Positions 18,388 to 26,991 of a stretch of 64,000 bases of DNA are shown piece by piece (positions within the stretch are counted from its first letter, which is position 1; each line of letters starts with the position of its first letter). Source of the DNA: Roseibium salinum (GTDB lineage: Bacteria > Pseudomonadota > Alphaproteobacteria > Rhizobiales > Stappiaceae); assembly GCF_026240905.1 (NCBI RefSeq), contig NZ_JAPEVI010000003.1:3921001-3985000 (forward strand). Reading direction: 5' to 3'. Under the pieces are notes generated by a model. It worked only from the letters and a program-made list of their open reading frames with translations, ran no database searches and had not been told where the DNA came from. The position numbers and the translations under genes were made by a program.

Positions 18388-19296
18388 ATGAGCGAAGACA
18401 GTGCAAGGACCTGGGTTGAGGCCGAATGGGCGGACAGTCTGGACGAAGAACTGGAAATGGAGATCGACGACTTTCTGATCGCCAGGGACCTGGCCTTCAT
18501 TTCCGACAAGAAGCATCAGTCATCGATCGACCGGAACACCTATTTTCACGAGCTGCTGCGTCTCCAGGCGGAGTTGGTCAAGCTCCAGGACTGGGTGCAG
18601 CACAACGGGGAGAAGATCGTGGTGATCTTCGAGGGCCGGGACGCGGCCGGCAAGGGTGGGGTGATCAAGCGGATCACCCAGCGGCTCAACCCGCGTGTCG
18701 CCCGCGTCGTGGCGTTGCCGGCGCCGACCGAGCGCGAAAAATCCCAGTGGTATTTCCAGCGCTACGTGCCGCATCTGCCGGCCGCCGGCGAGATCGTCCT
18801 TTTCGACCGGTCCTGGTACAATCGCTCCGGCGTGGAACGGGTCATGGGCTTTGCCAGCGAGGACCATGTCGAGCAGTTTTTCAACGACGTGCCGGAATTC
18901 GAGCGCATGCTCGTGCGCTCCGGCATCACGCTGATCAAATACTGGTTCTCCATCACGGACGAAGAGCAGCAGTTGCGCTTCCTGATGCGCATCCACGACC
19001 CGCTCAAGCAGTGGAAACTGTCGCCGATGGACCTGGAATCGCGCGTGCGCTGGGAGGATTATACCAAGGCCAAGGAAGACACTTTCGAGCGCACGAACAT
19101 TCCCGAGGCGCCCTGGTTCATCGTCGAAGGCAACGACAAGAAACAGGCCCGTCTCAACTGCATCAGCCATCTCCTGTCCATGCTGCCCTACGAGGAAGTC
19201 CCGACTGATCCGGTCGTCCTGCCGGAGCGCCGCTACAATTCCGACTACGAGCGCAAGGTCCTGCCGGAGCATCTCTACGTACCGGAAAAATATTGA
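18388..19296 (+). CDS. ppk2: polyphosphate kinase 2 (PPK2)
   Basis: PPK2 transfers phosphate between polyphosphate and nucleotides, mostly making NTP from NDP. The 302-residue single-domain protein has Walker A EGRDAAGKGG (about residues 82-91), the lid and Walker B region FDRSWYNRSGVERVMGF, and conserved KYWFSIT and WKLSPMDLESRVRWEDYT, typical of class I PPK2. Start ATG 18388 follows a GAAGGAA. It is divergent from the TetR gene across about 195 bp and appears monocistronic. Confidence 0.94.
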   Translation: MSEDSARTWVEAEWADSLDEELEMEIDDFLIARDLAFISDKKHQSSIDRNTYFHELLRLQAELVKLQDWVQHNGEKIVVIFEGRDAAGKGGVIKRITQRLNPRVARVVALPAPTEREKSQWYFQRYVPHLPAAGEIVLFDRSWYNRSGVERVMGFASEDHVEQFFNDVPEFERMLVRSGITLIKYWFSITDEEQQLRFLMRIHDPLKQWKLSPMDLESRVRWEDYTKAKEDTFERTNIPEAPWFIVEGNDKKQARLNCISHLLSMLPYEEVPTDPVVLPERRYNSDYERKVLPEHLYVPEKY

Positions 19297-19341
19297 GGGG
19301 GTAAGTGTTGGCGATCGGCTCCTGGCCCAAAGGACCCGGTT

Positions 19342-19357
19342 TTCCCGCCGGCGGGAA
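19342..19357. other. 16-bp perfect palindrome after ppk2
   Basis: TTCCCGCC is followed immediately by GGCGGGAA. There is no T-run after it, so it is not a standard terminator. It could be a protein-binding site or a transcript-end hairpin between ppk2 and the oxidoreductase gene. Confidence 0.4.
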
Positions 19358-19442
19358 CCAGAAAGCCGGCAATCCGCCCTTGCGGGGCGGCAGGAATTCA
19401 TGCCATCTGAGTAACGTGCCTCAAGAATGAAAGGGAGCCAGG

Positions 19443-20450
19443 ATGGAAGACGGAAAAATCCGGTGGGGGATCGTTTCAACGGCCGATATCGGCCTCAAGA
19501 AGGTTATTCCCGGCATCCAGCGGTCGAAGACGGGCATCGCCTTCGCCATCGGCTCCCGCGACAAGGCCCGGGCCGACGCGGCCGCCAGGGCTCTGGGCAT
19601 CGAACGGGCCTATGGCTCCTATGAGGATCTGCTGGCGGACCCGGATGTGGATGCCGTCTACATTCCGCTGCCGAACCACCTGCATGTGCCGTTGACCAGG
19701 CAGGCGGTCGAGGCGGGCAAGCATGTGCTGTGTGAAAAGCCGCTTGCGCTGAATGCGGAGGAGGCGGCCCAGCTTCGCGATCTGCCGAAGGACAGGCTGG
19801 TCGCCGAAAACTTCATGGTCCGGGCGCATCCGCAATGGATGATGGCCCGTGAAATCATTCGCTCCGGCGAGCTTGGCGAACTGAAGGCGATCCAGGCCTT
19901 TTTCAGCTACTTCAACGACGACCCGGGCAATATCCGCAACATGGCCGATATCGGCGGCGGCGCGCTCTACGATATCGGCTGCTACACCATGCTGGCGGGC
20001 CGTTACTTCTTTGAAGCGGAACCGCAGCGGGTCGTGTCGCTGATCGACAAGGATCCGCAATTCGGCACCGACCGGATGAGCAGCGCCCTTCTGGATTTCG
20101 GCGCCGGTCGGCACCTGACCTTCACCGTCTCGACCCAGCTGACGCCCTACCAGCGTGTCCAGCTCGTCGGCACGAAGAAGCGGCTGGAGATCGTCATTCC
20201 GGTGAATGCGCCGCAAGGCGAGGCGGTTTCCCTGCGCGTCGACGACGGCTCGGTCCTGGGAGACGCGGTGATGCAGACCCAGATCATTTCGCCCTGCGAC
20301 CAGTATGCCGAACTCGTCGACGTGTTCGGAAAGGCCGTTGCCGGCGAAGCACCGCTGCCCTATGGCCTGGAAGACGCGATCCAGAACATGAAGGTCCTGG
20401 ATGCCCTGTTTGCCTCTGCTGTGGATGGTGGCTGGGTTTCGCTAAGCTGA
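19443..20450 (+). CDS. Gfo/Idh/MocA-family NAD(P)-dependent oxidoreductase
   Basis: This 335-residue dehydrogenase acts on a sugar, inositol or related polyol. The N-terminal Rossmann domain begins IRWGIVSTADIGLKKVIPGI, a variant of the usual nucleotide-binding start. The hallmark EKP motif is in KHVLCEKPLALNAEEA, and DIGGGALYDIGCY, with the catalytic-region Asp and Tyr, follows near residue 160. The substrate cannot be deduced, and no transporter or sugar operon is attached. A ribosome-binding AAGGGAG lies upstream of ATG 19443. Confidence 0.87.
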   Translation: MEDGKIRWGIVSTADIGLKKVIPGIQRSKTGIAFAIGSRDKARADAAARALGIERAYGSYEDLLADPDVDAVYIPLPNHLHVPLTRQAVEAGKHVLCEKPLALNAEEAAQLRDLPKDRLVAENFMVRAHPQWMMAREIIRSGELGELKAIQAFFSYFNDDPGNIRNMADIGGGALYDIGCYTMLAGRYFFEAEPQRVVSLIDKDPQFGTDRMSSALLDFGAGRHLTFTVSTQLTPYQRVQLVGTKKRLEIVIPVNAPQGEAVSLRVDDGSVLGDAVMQTQIISPCDQYAELVDVFGKAVAGEAPLPYGLEDAIQNMKVLDALFASAVDGGWVSLS

Positions 20451-20551
20451 CCCGGTGAGGGCCATCTTCGCCAGAGCATGCTCTCGCCCCGGCCCGAACC
20501 GGTCCGATCCTGCAGTTCATGTGGGTATCGCCGAAGCGGCCGCGGAAGTCG

Positions 20552-21073
20552 TCAGCCAGACTGGTTTGTGGAAAGACCTTCGTCGAGCAGATCTTCCACG
20601 AACCAGGCGGCAAACTGGTGACGGCCCGAGACCCCTGCCTTGGCATAGATCTTAGTCAACTGAGCGCGGACGGTGCCTTGCGCCGCCCCTCGCATCTGGG
20701 CAATCGTCGTGAGGTCGAGCCCCTTCAGGGCAAGCAGCCCCACATCGCGTTCAGCCGGGGTCAGGCCCCATTCCGTGAATTGGGTCTCGATGATCCCGGA
20801 CAATTCACCGCGCGCAGTGGCAAGCGCGCGTTCCTGGTATTGCATCCTGTGCATGGTGAGCTTGAGCTGCCAGCCCGCGAGGAAGATTCCCGAAATCAGG
20901 ACAAAGACGACAAACGCTTCCAGCAGCGAATGAGGACTGCCAAGGTCGTTCATCAAGTCCCAGAAGACGTCGCCGACGAAAAATGCGGCGGCGACGGATT
21001 GCAGCAACATGAAAGCGGAAAGGGCAGCGATCTGTCGCTGCCCAGGCTGAAGACCTGCTCGTTTCTGCTTCAT
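20552..21073 (-). CDS. membrane-anchored LuxR-type HTH regulator
   Basis: The 173-residue protein has two hydrophobic spans (about residues 16-36 and 50-72), a short coiled stretch to about residue 100, and a C-terminal LuxR/NarL helix-turn-helix domain (WGLTPAERDVGLLALKGLDL...GTVRAQLTKIYAKAGV). There is no receiver or autoinducer domain, so the membrane part must be the sensory or anchoring element. Its ATG overlaps the cytochrome b stop by four bases (ATGA), implying coupled translation. A role in regulating or sensing this redox operon is inference. Confidence 0.85.
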   Translation of the reverse strand: MKQKRAGLQPGQRQIAALSAFMLLQSVAAAFFVGDVFWDLMNDLGSPHSLLEAFVVFVLISGIFLAGWQLKLTMHRMQYQERALATARGELSGIIETQFTEWGLTPAERDVGLLALKGLDLTTIAQMRGAAQGTVRAQLTKIYAKAGVSGRHQFAAWFVEDLLDEGLSTNQSG

Positions 21074-21705
21074 TGGTTCTTTGTCCGCCCGAAAATCATC
21101 GAGCGTACAAGATTGCGCCTCAGTGCACGGCTTTCAACCGCAACTCCGGCAACGTGAAGCAGCGCCAGGAAAAGCATCAGGTTCGCAGTCACTTCGTGCA
21201 CCTCCTCGACGACCTCGCCGAGGTCTTCATCACCTTCGCTGTCGTCCGCTCCGACAAGGACAGACCAGTCACCGGCGGCAACCGCCGCCTTTTCCTCGGC
21301 GATTGTAATCGGACTTTTCGCCTCCGTCATCACCAGGCCCGTCACGGTGACGACCGCCAGGCACGCCCAGAGCGCATAGGCCATCATCGCCCCGGCAGGG
21401 TTGTGAGATGGATACTCTCGCGGCCTGCCGCGAACGAGATCCACAAGGTGCGACAAGGCGGCGCGCGGGTCGGGTGGAAACGTGCTGAAGCGCGCTTCGG
21501 CCGGGCCCAGCAAGCCCCAGGCGAGGCGAAGCAGCAGCAGGCCCAATACGGCCCAGCCGATCCAGATGTGGATCGTGCCGCCGGGCTTGACGATGAGCCC
21601 GTTTGCAATGACCGCCGCCGCAATCAGCCAGTGGCTGATACGAACGAGTGGATCCCAGGAGGCAGGGGGCTCTTCGCCCCCGCGCCTCGTGGTGATTTGT
21701 TCCAC
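21070..21705 (-). CDS. cytochrome b561-type membrane protein
   Basis: This is a di-haem membrane electron carrier of about 211 residues with four predicted spans. Candidate haem ligands are the His in RISHWLIA (first span), the His in TIHIWIGWAVLGL (second span), and two His in EEVHEVTANLMLFLALLHVAG (last span). A charged loop before the last span is rich in Glu and Asp. The start is the GTG at 21705, because the nearby ATG at 21713 is out of frame. It begins 10 bp after the PepSY gene stop and overlaps the LuxR-type gene. It probably exchanges electrons with a periplasmic or quinone partner. Confidence 0.88.
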   Translation of the reverse strand: MEQITTRRGGEEPPASWDPLVRISHWLIAAAVIANGLIVKPGGTIHIWIGWAVLGLLLLRLAWGLLGPAEARFSTFPPDPRAALSHLVDLVRGRPREYPSHNPAGAMMAYALWACLAVVTVTGLVMTEAKSPITIAEEKAAVAAGDWSVLVGADDSEGDEDLGEVVEEVHEVTANLMLFLALLHVAGVAVESRALRRNLVRSMIFGRTKNQ

Positions 21706-21715
21706 GCGGTCATGA

Positions 21716-21976
21716 TCAGTCGTCAGCCTTGATATTGGTGACCTTGCCGGACTTCGGGTCGATATAGACTTCCCACGCCTTTTTTTCTGCGTCGGTGCAT
21801 TTTGCCTCGATCTTTCCGTCTTCAGCCTCGAAACTCCTCACCGAGCACCCGGCTTGCTCAAGGGCGGCGGTTGCGTCGGTGGGATTCGTTCCGACGATGT
21901 CGCCAACGGCGGGCAACGCATTGGCTGCGGCGGGCGTGAGAACAAGGGCGAGTGCAACAAAGAGCTGCTTGGACAT
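21716..21976 (-). CDS. small secreted PepSY-domain protein
   Basis: The 86-residue product has a signal peptide (MSKQLFVALALVLTPAAANA) and a PepSY-like domain with two cysteines (AGCSVRS and EAKCTDAE) and the closing VYIDPKSGKVTNIKADD. PepSY proteins often accompany membrane cytochromes. The start is ATG 21976 behind AAAGGAA. It is first of a three-gene operon with the cytochrome b561 and the LuxR-type regulator. The two cysteines could form a disulfide in the periplasm; that is inference. Confidence 0.88.
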   Translation of the reverse strand: MSKQLFVALALVLTPAAANALPAVGDIVGTNPTDATAALEQAGCSVRSFEAEDGKIEAKCTDAEKKAWEVYIDPKSGKVTNIKADD

Positions 21977-22272
21977 AGTGATTCCTTTCTTCCGGTTCCT
22001 GACGGACAGCCTCGCTGCCCATGAACGATGTCTGACGTCAAAAGGGGGAACCGTCGATTGAAGGAACGCTGACGTGGAGGCCCATAAGCAGATGCTTACA
22101 ACCTCCGAGCAGGTGACCTCAGGCCGGCTGTATTCAAAATCGGCCTGGTACCTATGCTGACGCCGACGTCTTTCCGTGCACCTTCGGCCTTGCCGACCAT
22201 TGCCGGAGCCCGGTGTTCGTGGCAATTGTGCAAACTGCGTTCGGGCGGCGACGCCGGCATCGGAGGTGTGAC

Positions 22273-23154
22273 TTGCAGAAAGCATCGGTTTTATCGCCGC
22301 AGGACAGCGCGGCAGGGATATTGTTGATGTGCGCGGGTGTTGCGTGTCTCAGCGTCAACGATGCTATCGCGAAGACGCTCACCGCAGGTTATTCGCCCGT
22401 TCAGATCCTGTTTCTGCGCAACGTCATTGCCCTGCCCGTCGCCTTGCTGATCGCGTTGAAGATGGGCGGTGCCGGCGAGCTTCGTTCCTATCGGCCGATG
22501 GTACATCTCATGCGCGGCATCCTGTGGATCTGCGCGACCATCCTGTTCTTCACGAGCATAAGATACCTGGGCCTGGCCGAGGCGACGGCGCTGGTTTTCG
22601 CCGCACCGCTTTTCATCACGGCGCTCTCGGCACTGTTTCTCGGCGACCATGTGGGCTGGCGGCGCTGGCTGGCGGTGCTCACGGGATTTGTCGGCGTGCT
22701 GATCGTTGTCCGGCCCGGCACCGAAACCTTCCAGCCTGTCTCCCTGATGCCCGTTGCGACGGCTTTCCTCTATTCGCTGCTCATGATCAGCGCCCGATGG
22801 GTTGATGGCCGCGAGAGTGTCTGGACGCTGCTGGTCTATCTGACGGGTATCAGCGTCGTGCTGAGCGTGTTCATCGCGCCATTCGTCTGGACGCCCGTGC
22901 GGGCCGGAGACCTTTGGCTGTTCGTCGCGATCGCCCTGTTCGGCACGGCGGGCATGACGCTGATGACGCAAGCCTTCCGTCTTGCCCCTGCCGTCGTGGT
23001 CGCACCCCTCGACTATACCGCCCTTTTGTGGGCGACGGCCCTGGGATGGCTCATCTGGAACGAGATCCCCGACACGGCCACTTTTATCGGTGCGGCCATT
23101 ATCATCGCGAGCGGCGTCTTCACGATCGTGCGGGAGCACAAGACGAACGAATGA
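22273..23154 (+). CDS. EamA/DMT-family transporter
   Basis: This is a ten-span drug/metabolite transporter with two repeated EamA halves (about 293 residues). Typical pieces are IAKTLTAGYSPVQILFLRNVIALPV, MVHLMRGILWICATILFF and APLDYTALLWATALGWLIWNE. I place the start at TTG 22273 because GGAGGTG at 22262-22268 sits 4 nt before it; an upstream GTG at 22213 would add an Arg-rich, non-membrane leader. The substrate is unknown. Confidence 0.85.
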   Translation: MQKASVLSPQDSAAGILLMCAGVACLSVNDAIAKTLTAGYSPVQILFLRNVIALPVALLIALKMGGAGELRSYRPMVHLMRGILWICATILFFTSIRYLGLAEATALVFAAPLFITALSALFLGDHVGWRRWLAVLTGFVGVLIVVRPGTETFQPVSLMPVATAFLYSLLMISARWVDGRESVWTLLVYLTGISVVLSVFIAPFVWTPVRAGDLWLFVAIALFGTAGMTLMTQAFRLAPAVVVAPLDYTALLWATALGWLIWNEIPDTATFIGAAIIIASGVFTIVREHKTNE

Positions 23155-23194
23155 TGTCCGTGCCCCCTGGTAGATCGGTGCCGAGGCGGCTTTG

Positions 23195-23785
23195 TCAGCG
23201 GGCGTGATGCTCGCAGGTGACATTGGGATTGAAGGGCATCAGGTCACCGCTGGGATTTTCACGAAACAGCCAGACGTGCTGGTCGTAATGCGGCATGAAG
23301 CCATGTGCCTCATCTGCATCGGTGTCCGCCAGATCCGCCATATGCTCCCAGGGCCGGCCATTCAGGATCGGCGGCCCATCGTGTCCGGCTTCTCGCCAGG
23401 CTTTCTCAAATACGAGGTTTTCAACGCCCACAAGCTGCAACGACCCGTCCGCTTGCGGCTCGTAAAGCAGAGCTGCGGGTTTCATGAAGTCCGTGTGTGT
23501 GCTCATTCCGTCGACACGAGGCTTGTCCCCGGTGATCTGCAGAACCGCCGGGTTCAGGTAATGGATCCCCATGGCACCCCATTCCACAGGCAATCCCTCG
23601 GCCGCAGCATCAATGCAATGTCCCGAGGGGTCCGGAATGTATCCGTCAGCGAGGGCCAGGTTGACATCCATGTATTTTTCGGCCGCCGCACGGAGGGTGT
23701 CCAGGTCGTAGTCGTCGGCCACCGCCGGCATGCTCACGCCAATTCCCATCGCCAAGGCAAGCTGTAACGCATATACGCTTTTCAT
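23195..23785 (-). CDS. secreted protein of unknown function
   Basis: The 196-residue product has a signal peptide (MKSVYALQLALAMGIGVSMPAVA, cleavage after about residue 23) and a mature domain rich in His, Asp and Trp. It has two cysteines (SGHCIDA and NVTCEHH) and segments such as WGAMGIHYLNP and MPHYDQHVWLFRENP. The pattern resembles hypothetical proteins found in many proteobacteria, but I cannot name a reaction. Start ATG 23785 has GGAG upstream. It is convergent with the EamA gene. Confidence 0.7.
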   Translation of the reverse strand: MKSVYALQLALAMGIGVSMPAVADDYDLDTLRAAAEKYMDVNLALADGYIPDPSGHCIDAAAEGLPVEWGAMGIHYLNPAVLQITGDKPRVDGMSTHTDFMKPAALLYEPQADGSLQLVGVENLVFEKAWREAGHDGPPILNGRPWEHMADLADTDADEAHGFMPHYDQHVWLFRENPSGDLMPFNPNVTCEHHAR

Positions 23786-24164
23786 GGTGTTTTCTCCAGG
23801 TCGCGGAGTGCTCGCAGCTGCGAGTGTCCAGTAACCGTGCCGCAACAAGACGAGAATACCACGGAATACTGCTGCGATCGCAATAAAGCGGCCACAGATG
23901 TAAGATGTGATTTCACAACCAGCAGTTCATGACCTGGCGACGCGGTTCTTGTTCTTCTTGCGAGCGCGATATCACGCCTCTAGCGGGGGCCGGGAGCGCC
24001 CGGAATTGCTGCACTCGTCAGGCAACCGATCCGCCACGTCGACTGCCGACCAAGTCCATCGCCAAGGGAGCAGCCAGTTTTCCTCCGTTTCCGCAATGGG
24101 GACCCACGTGTGGACGCCTGCAGGGAATCCAGACCCACCTAGGGCGCGCATTGGCTCGCGCAAT
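23786..24164. other. intergenic region without a supported gene
   Basis: About 380 bp lie between the secreted-protein gene and the infC terminator. Short frames on both strands have no ribosome-binding site or recognisable sequence. The left end should contain the promoter of the secreted-protein gene. I see no repeat or RNA gene. Confidence 0.5.
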
Positions 24165-24191
24165 AAAAAACCCCGCCGGAGCGGGGTTTTT
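24165..24191 (-). terminator. rho-independent terminator of infC
   Basis: The stem CCCCGC/GCGGGG with loop CGGA is flanked by an A-run on the left and a T-run on the right, so it can stop transcription on either strand. It lies 24 bp beyond the infC stop. Confidence 0.93.
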
Positions 24192-24214
24192 GAATTCGGG
24201 TGGCAACAACCGGT

Positions 24215-24754
24215 TTACTTGATCGGTGCCAGCACCATCACCATCTGGCGGCCTTCCAGCTTTGGGGAAGACTCGACCTTGGCAATATCGGACGTTTCAT
24301 CACGCACCTTGTTGAGGAGGTTCATCCCCAGATCCTGGTGCGCCATTTCCCTGCCCCGGAAACGGAGCGTGACCTTCACCTTGTCACCTTCGTTGAAGAA
24401 GCGCAGCATGCTCTTCATCTTCACTTCATAGTCATGCGTGTCGATGTTCGGACGCATCTTGATCTCCTTGATCTCGACGGTCTTCTGCTTCTTCTTGGCT
24501 TCTGCGGCTTTTTTCTGCGCCTGGTACTTGTACCGGCCATAGTCCATGATCTTGCAGACCGGCGGATTGGCATTCGGCTGGATCTCGACAAGATCCATAC
24601 CAGCACCCATGGCGATTTCCATCGCTTCTTCGCTCGGTACGACGCCACGGTTGGCGCCTTCATGATCGATCAACTGGACTTCGCGGACGCGAATTTCGTG
24701 GTTAGTGCGTGGGCCTTCCTTCGTGGGAGGCGGGGCGCGGAACGGACGGCGAAT
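24215..24754 (-). CDS. infC: translation initiation factor IF-3 with a non-canonical AUU start
   Basis: IF-3 binds the 30S subunit and checks start codon-anticodon pairing. The protein has the IF3_N region ([20 protein letters not shown]), the linker [12 protein letters not shown] and the IF3_C domain ([19 protein letters not shown]). No ATG or GTG lies near the expected N-terminus. An AAAGAGGAG is followed at the right distance by ATT at 24752-24754, giving 179 residues starting at [13 protein letters not shown], the usual IF-3 length. AUU starts on infC are known from other bacteria and underlie IF-3 autoregulation. A terminator follows; no rpmI-rplT lies downstream here. Confidence 0.94.
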   Translation of the reverse strand: MRRPFRAPPPTKEGPRTNHEIRVREVQLIDHEGANRGVVPSEEAMEIAMGAGMDLVEIQPNANPPVCKIMDYGRYKYQAQKKAAEAKKKQKTVEIKEIKMRPNIDTHDYEVKMKSMLRFFNEGDKVKVTLRFRGREMAHQDLGMNLLNKVRDETSDIAKVESSPKLEGRQMVMVLAPIK

Positions 24755-25059
24755 GGTCGCAATCTCCTCTTTCGTTTCTATTTTTGCGCTAGGGTTTGGC
24801 TCTCTGCATACACATGTAACCTCGGAACCCATGTACCAAGGTTTTTTGAATATGCATGCCCTAACGCCGTGTTGTAAGCTCCTGCGAAACCGGCAAAAAG
24901 TCAACCGAAATCCGTGGTTCCCGCATGGGGCGGGTCGCTTTTGCGCACCGGCGTGGTCTTCGTCGCGAGGGGCCGGGCTTGCAATTCAGGCGGCGATCCC
25001 ATGTATGGGACGGATGTTTGCGACACACAGGTTCAAGTGATTTCAGGGAAGGGTCCGGT
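24755..25059. other. divergent intergenic region upstream of infC
   Basis: About 305 bp hold the infC leader on the minus strand and the upstream region of the next gene on the plus strand. The in-frame extension of infC has rare residues and no ribosome-binding site, so I read it as non-coding. I identify no attenuator hairpin with confidence. Confidence 0.5.
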
Positions 25060-25509
25060 TTGGACGGCGGAAAACTTCTGTTTCAACTCTTCAAGATCGT
25101 GTGCGGTTTCATTGCCGGTCTCATCGCTGCGGGCGTCTTTCTTGCGTGGGGCTTTTTTCTGCCCGGGCCTCCGGATCAGGATCCCGTCGTCTTCGCAACA
25201 GCGGTCGGATCGGGTCTCGTCGGCGCCAGCGTGATCGGCGCTGCCGCCCTGGTGCCGGCAACGGTCGTAATCGTCATTGCCGAAATCGCGCGCTTGCGGG
25301 GCTTGATCTTTCACGTCGCGGCGGCAGGAGCAATCGCCTTCCTGCTCTGGACGCTCGGGCCGGAGGGGGCGTCAGCAAATGCCGGGGAACTGCGCCCCGG
25401 AAGCGCGGTCGCCCTGGCGGCGGGGTTTCTGGCCGGTGCGGTCTACTGGCTGATCGCGGGCCGGACATCGGGCTCCTGGCAAGCCAATTCCGCTCACAAG
25501 AGCGGCTGA
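25060..25509 (+). CDS. small membrane protein of unknown function
   Basis: The ~149-residue product has four hydrophobic spans: FIAGLIAAGVFLAWGFFLPG, SGLVGASVIGAAALVPATVVIV, LIFHVAAAGAIAFLLWTLG and SAVALAAGFLAGAVYWLIAG. I place the start at TTG 25060, preceded by GGGAAGGG; no ATG lies near the first span, and an earlier in-frame ATG would add an unlikely Arg-rich leader. No family recognised. It lies convergent with the YkvA-like gene. Confidence 0.65.
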   Translation: MDGGKLLFQLFKIVCGFIAGLIAAGVFLAWGFFLPGPPDQDPVVFATAVGSGLVGASVIGAAALVPATVVIVIAEIARLRGLIFHVAAAGAIAFLLWTLGPEGASANAGELRPGSAVALAAGFLAGAVYWLIAGRTSGSWQANSAHKSG

Positions 25510-25521
25510 ACCCTTCGGGCT

Positions 25522-25896
25522 TTAGAGTTCTCCGGTGTCCAGTGCGTCGCGGGCGGCCTGGTAGTGGTCCTCGCGCATGTGACTGCGCAGCATGGCAATG
25601 GCGGCCAGGAGGACGGTCGCATCGTCGCCGAAGCCGATACCGACCAGAATGTCCGGGATCGTGTCGAGCGGCAGCACGAAATAGGCAAGGGCCCCCAGCA
25701 GCGCGGCGCGCAGCTTGGTCGGTGTCGCCGGGTCCATCGCGCAGTAATATGCGGCGACCACATCTTCCATGAACGGAATCTGCCGGGCCGCCTTGCGGGC
25801 TGTCGCAAGCAGTTTTGTCCGGATAGTCCGTTTCTGCTTTTCTTCCGGGCCGAGGATTTCAGGATCGAATCCAAGGTCTTCAAACGTCGTTGCCAT
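25522..25896 (-). CDS. YkvA family (DUF1232) membrane protein
   Basis: The 124-residue product carries the DUF1232 signature AAYYCAMDPATPTKLRAALLGALAYFVLPLDTIPDILVGIGFGDD (about residues 46-92), in which the PLDTIPD turn and hydrophobic helices are diagnostic. The biochemical function is unknown. ATG 25896 has GGGGAG upstream; an ATG farther upstream (25974) is in frame but lacks one. It is the left end of the small stress-type gene cluster; its own upstream region shows no clear EcfG match. Confidence 0.85.
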   Translation of the reverse strand: MATTFEDLGFDPEILGPEEKQKRTIRTKLLATARKAARQIPFMEDVVAAYYCAMDPATPTKLRAALLGALAYFVLPLDTIPDILVGIGFGDDATVLLAAIAMLRSHMREDHYQAARDALDTGEL

Positions 25897-25998
25897 GAAT
25901 CTCCCCTCGGCTTCCGTTTCGGCCGTCCGCGTGCGGCCAGTATTCAACATAAGGTCGGTGAGGCCGGGCTTCAATATTTGCGGGTTCGTATGCCAGTA

Positions 25999-26250
25999 CT
26001 AAAGCGTTGCGGAGTTCTTCTCGTCCGCATCCATGAGTTCATGGTGACCGAGCTTTTCCAGCGCGCGATCGATTTCCCTGAGGCCGGAAGTACTCTGCTC
26101 GTCGGTGGTCATGCCGCCTGCTTCGGTTTCGACCCGCTGCAATGCGCGCACATCCTCTCGCATGGTCAGGAGCTCGGCGATCCGTTCGTCCTTGCTGCGT
26201 GACTTGTCCTTCAGTATGTCGGCTATCTGTTTCCGGATCCGACTGGTCAT
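25999..26250 (-). CDS. small charged helical protein of unknown function
   Basis: The 83-residue product begins MTSRIRKQIADILKDKSRSK and looks entirely helical and charged, with no membrane span or cysteine. GAGGAG lies 7 nt before ATG 26250. It starts 11 bp after the PRC-barrel gene stop, so the two are almost surely co-transcribed from the EcfG-type promoter at 26827-26852. No family recognised. Confidence 0.75.
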   Translation of the reverse strand: MTSRIRKQIADILKDKSRSKDERIAELLTMREDVRALQRVETEAGGMTTDEQSTSGLREIDRALEKLGHHELMDADEKNSATL

Positions 26251-26261
26251 GATCTTTCTCC

Positions 26262-26735
26262 TCAATTGTTCGTCGTGTCGCCCGTCTCGCCGGGGCCTTG
26301 CCTCACGAGCAGGGACTCCGGGTTCACCCTGAAAACCTGCTCGTCATAGTCGGGTGCGGTGTTCAGCATCTCGTCGGTGGCGGACGAGTAGATGTGCAAG
26401 GTACCGATCTCGTCCTTGTAGATCTCCAGCCCGTCCGCGGCGAAAGTCACCCGCCTTGCGTTGAGTCCGAGGAAACCGCCGATATCGACGACATATGCCA
26501 TTATCTTCTGTTCGTTGGGGCCGAGAAGGACGTCGCTGACTTTGCCGACCTGCTCCTGGTTCGCGCCCATGACGGCAGTGCCGAGCAATTCGGCGGCGGA
26601 CACGGGTTTCTGATCGTCGGAAACCGATCCACCCTTGGCCTCGCCTCTCCGATCTGCCTGGGTCTCCTGCGCACCGGCGGCCCCTGCAGCCATCGCGGCA
26701 GTCAAGGCAAGCACTACAAGAAGCTTTCGGATCAT
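26262..26735 (-). CDS. secreted PRC-barrel domain protein
   Basis: The 157-residue product has a signal peptide (MIRKLLVVLALTAAMAAGAAGAQ), a linker, and a PRC-barrel domain (about residues 48-115: LLGTAVMGANQEQVGKVSDVLLGP...YVVDIGGFLGLNARRVTF). PRC-barrel proteins of this periplasmic type are often induced by stress in alphaproteobacteria; their role is not established. It is first of a two-gene operon behind an EcfG-type promoter. Confidence 0.88.
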   Translation of the reverse strand: MIRKLLVVLALTAAMAAGAAGAQETQADRRGEAKGGSVSDDQKPVSAAELLGTAVMGANQEQVGKVSDVLLGPNEQKIMAYVVDIGGFLGLNARRVTFAADGLEIYKDEIGTLHIYSSATDEMLNTAPDYDEQVFRVNPESLLVRQGPGETGDTTNN

Positions 26736-26826
26736 GGTTCGCCGTCCTGTCGTCTGTTCGCGCGGAACAGCACAGTCTAGTGCGCAATGAAGGCCAATAT
26801 GTGCGTCGAAGTCCGCTCACCGGGAA

Positions 26827-26852
26827 AACGGTCTGGTCCGGGATTAAGTTCC
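26827..26852 (-). promoter_or_regulatory. EcfG-type general stress promoter of the PRC-barrel operon
   Basis: On the minus strand, GGAAC (26848-26852) and CGTT (26827-26830) are separated by 17 bp, matching the alphaproteobacterial EcfG/SigT consensus GGAAC-N16/17-CGTT. It lies 92 bp upstream of the PRC-barrel start. Confidence 0.75.
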
Positions 26853-26935
26853 TGACAGGCCACTCACAAATTCCGGCGCGTGGCGCCGCCGTCGCTCGCG
26901 AAAATGCCTTCCGTTCCGGCAAAATGGCGGATGGT

Positions 26936-26960
26936 GGAACTTCTGACGTTCGTTTCCGTT
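26936..26960 (+). promoter_or_regulatory. EcfG-type general stress promoter of the glycine-zipper gene
   Basis: GGAAC (26936-26940) and CGTT (26957-26960) are separated by exactly 16 bp. The ATG at 26992 is 31 bp downstream, a normal leader length. Confidence 0.8.
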
Positions 26961-26991
26961 GTCTCCCAGGATGAACAAGGGAGAGTATAAC

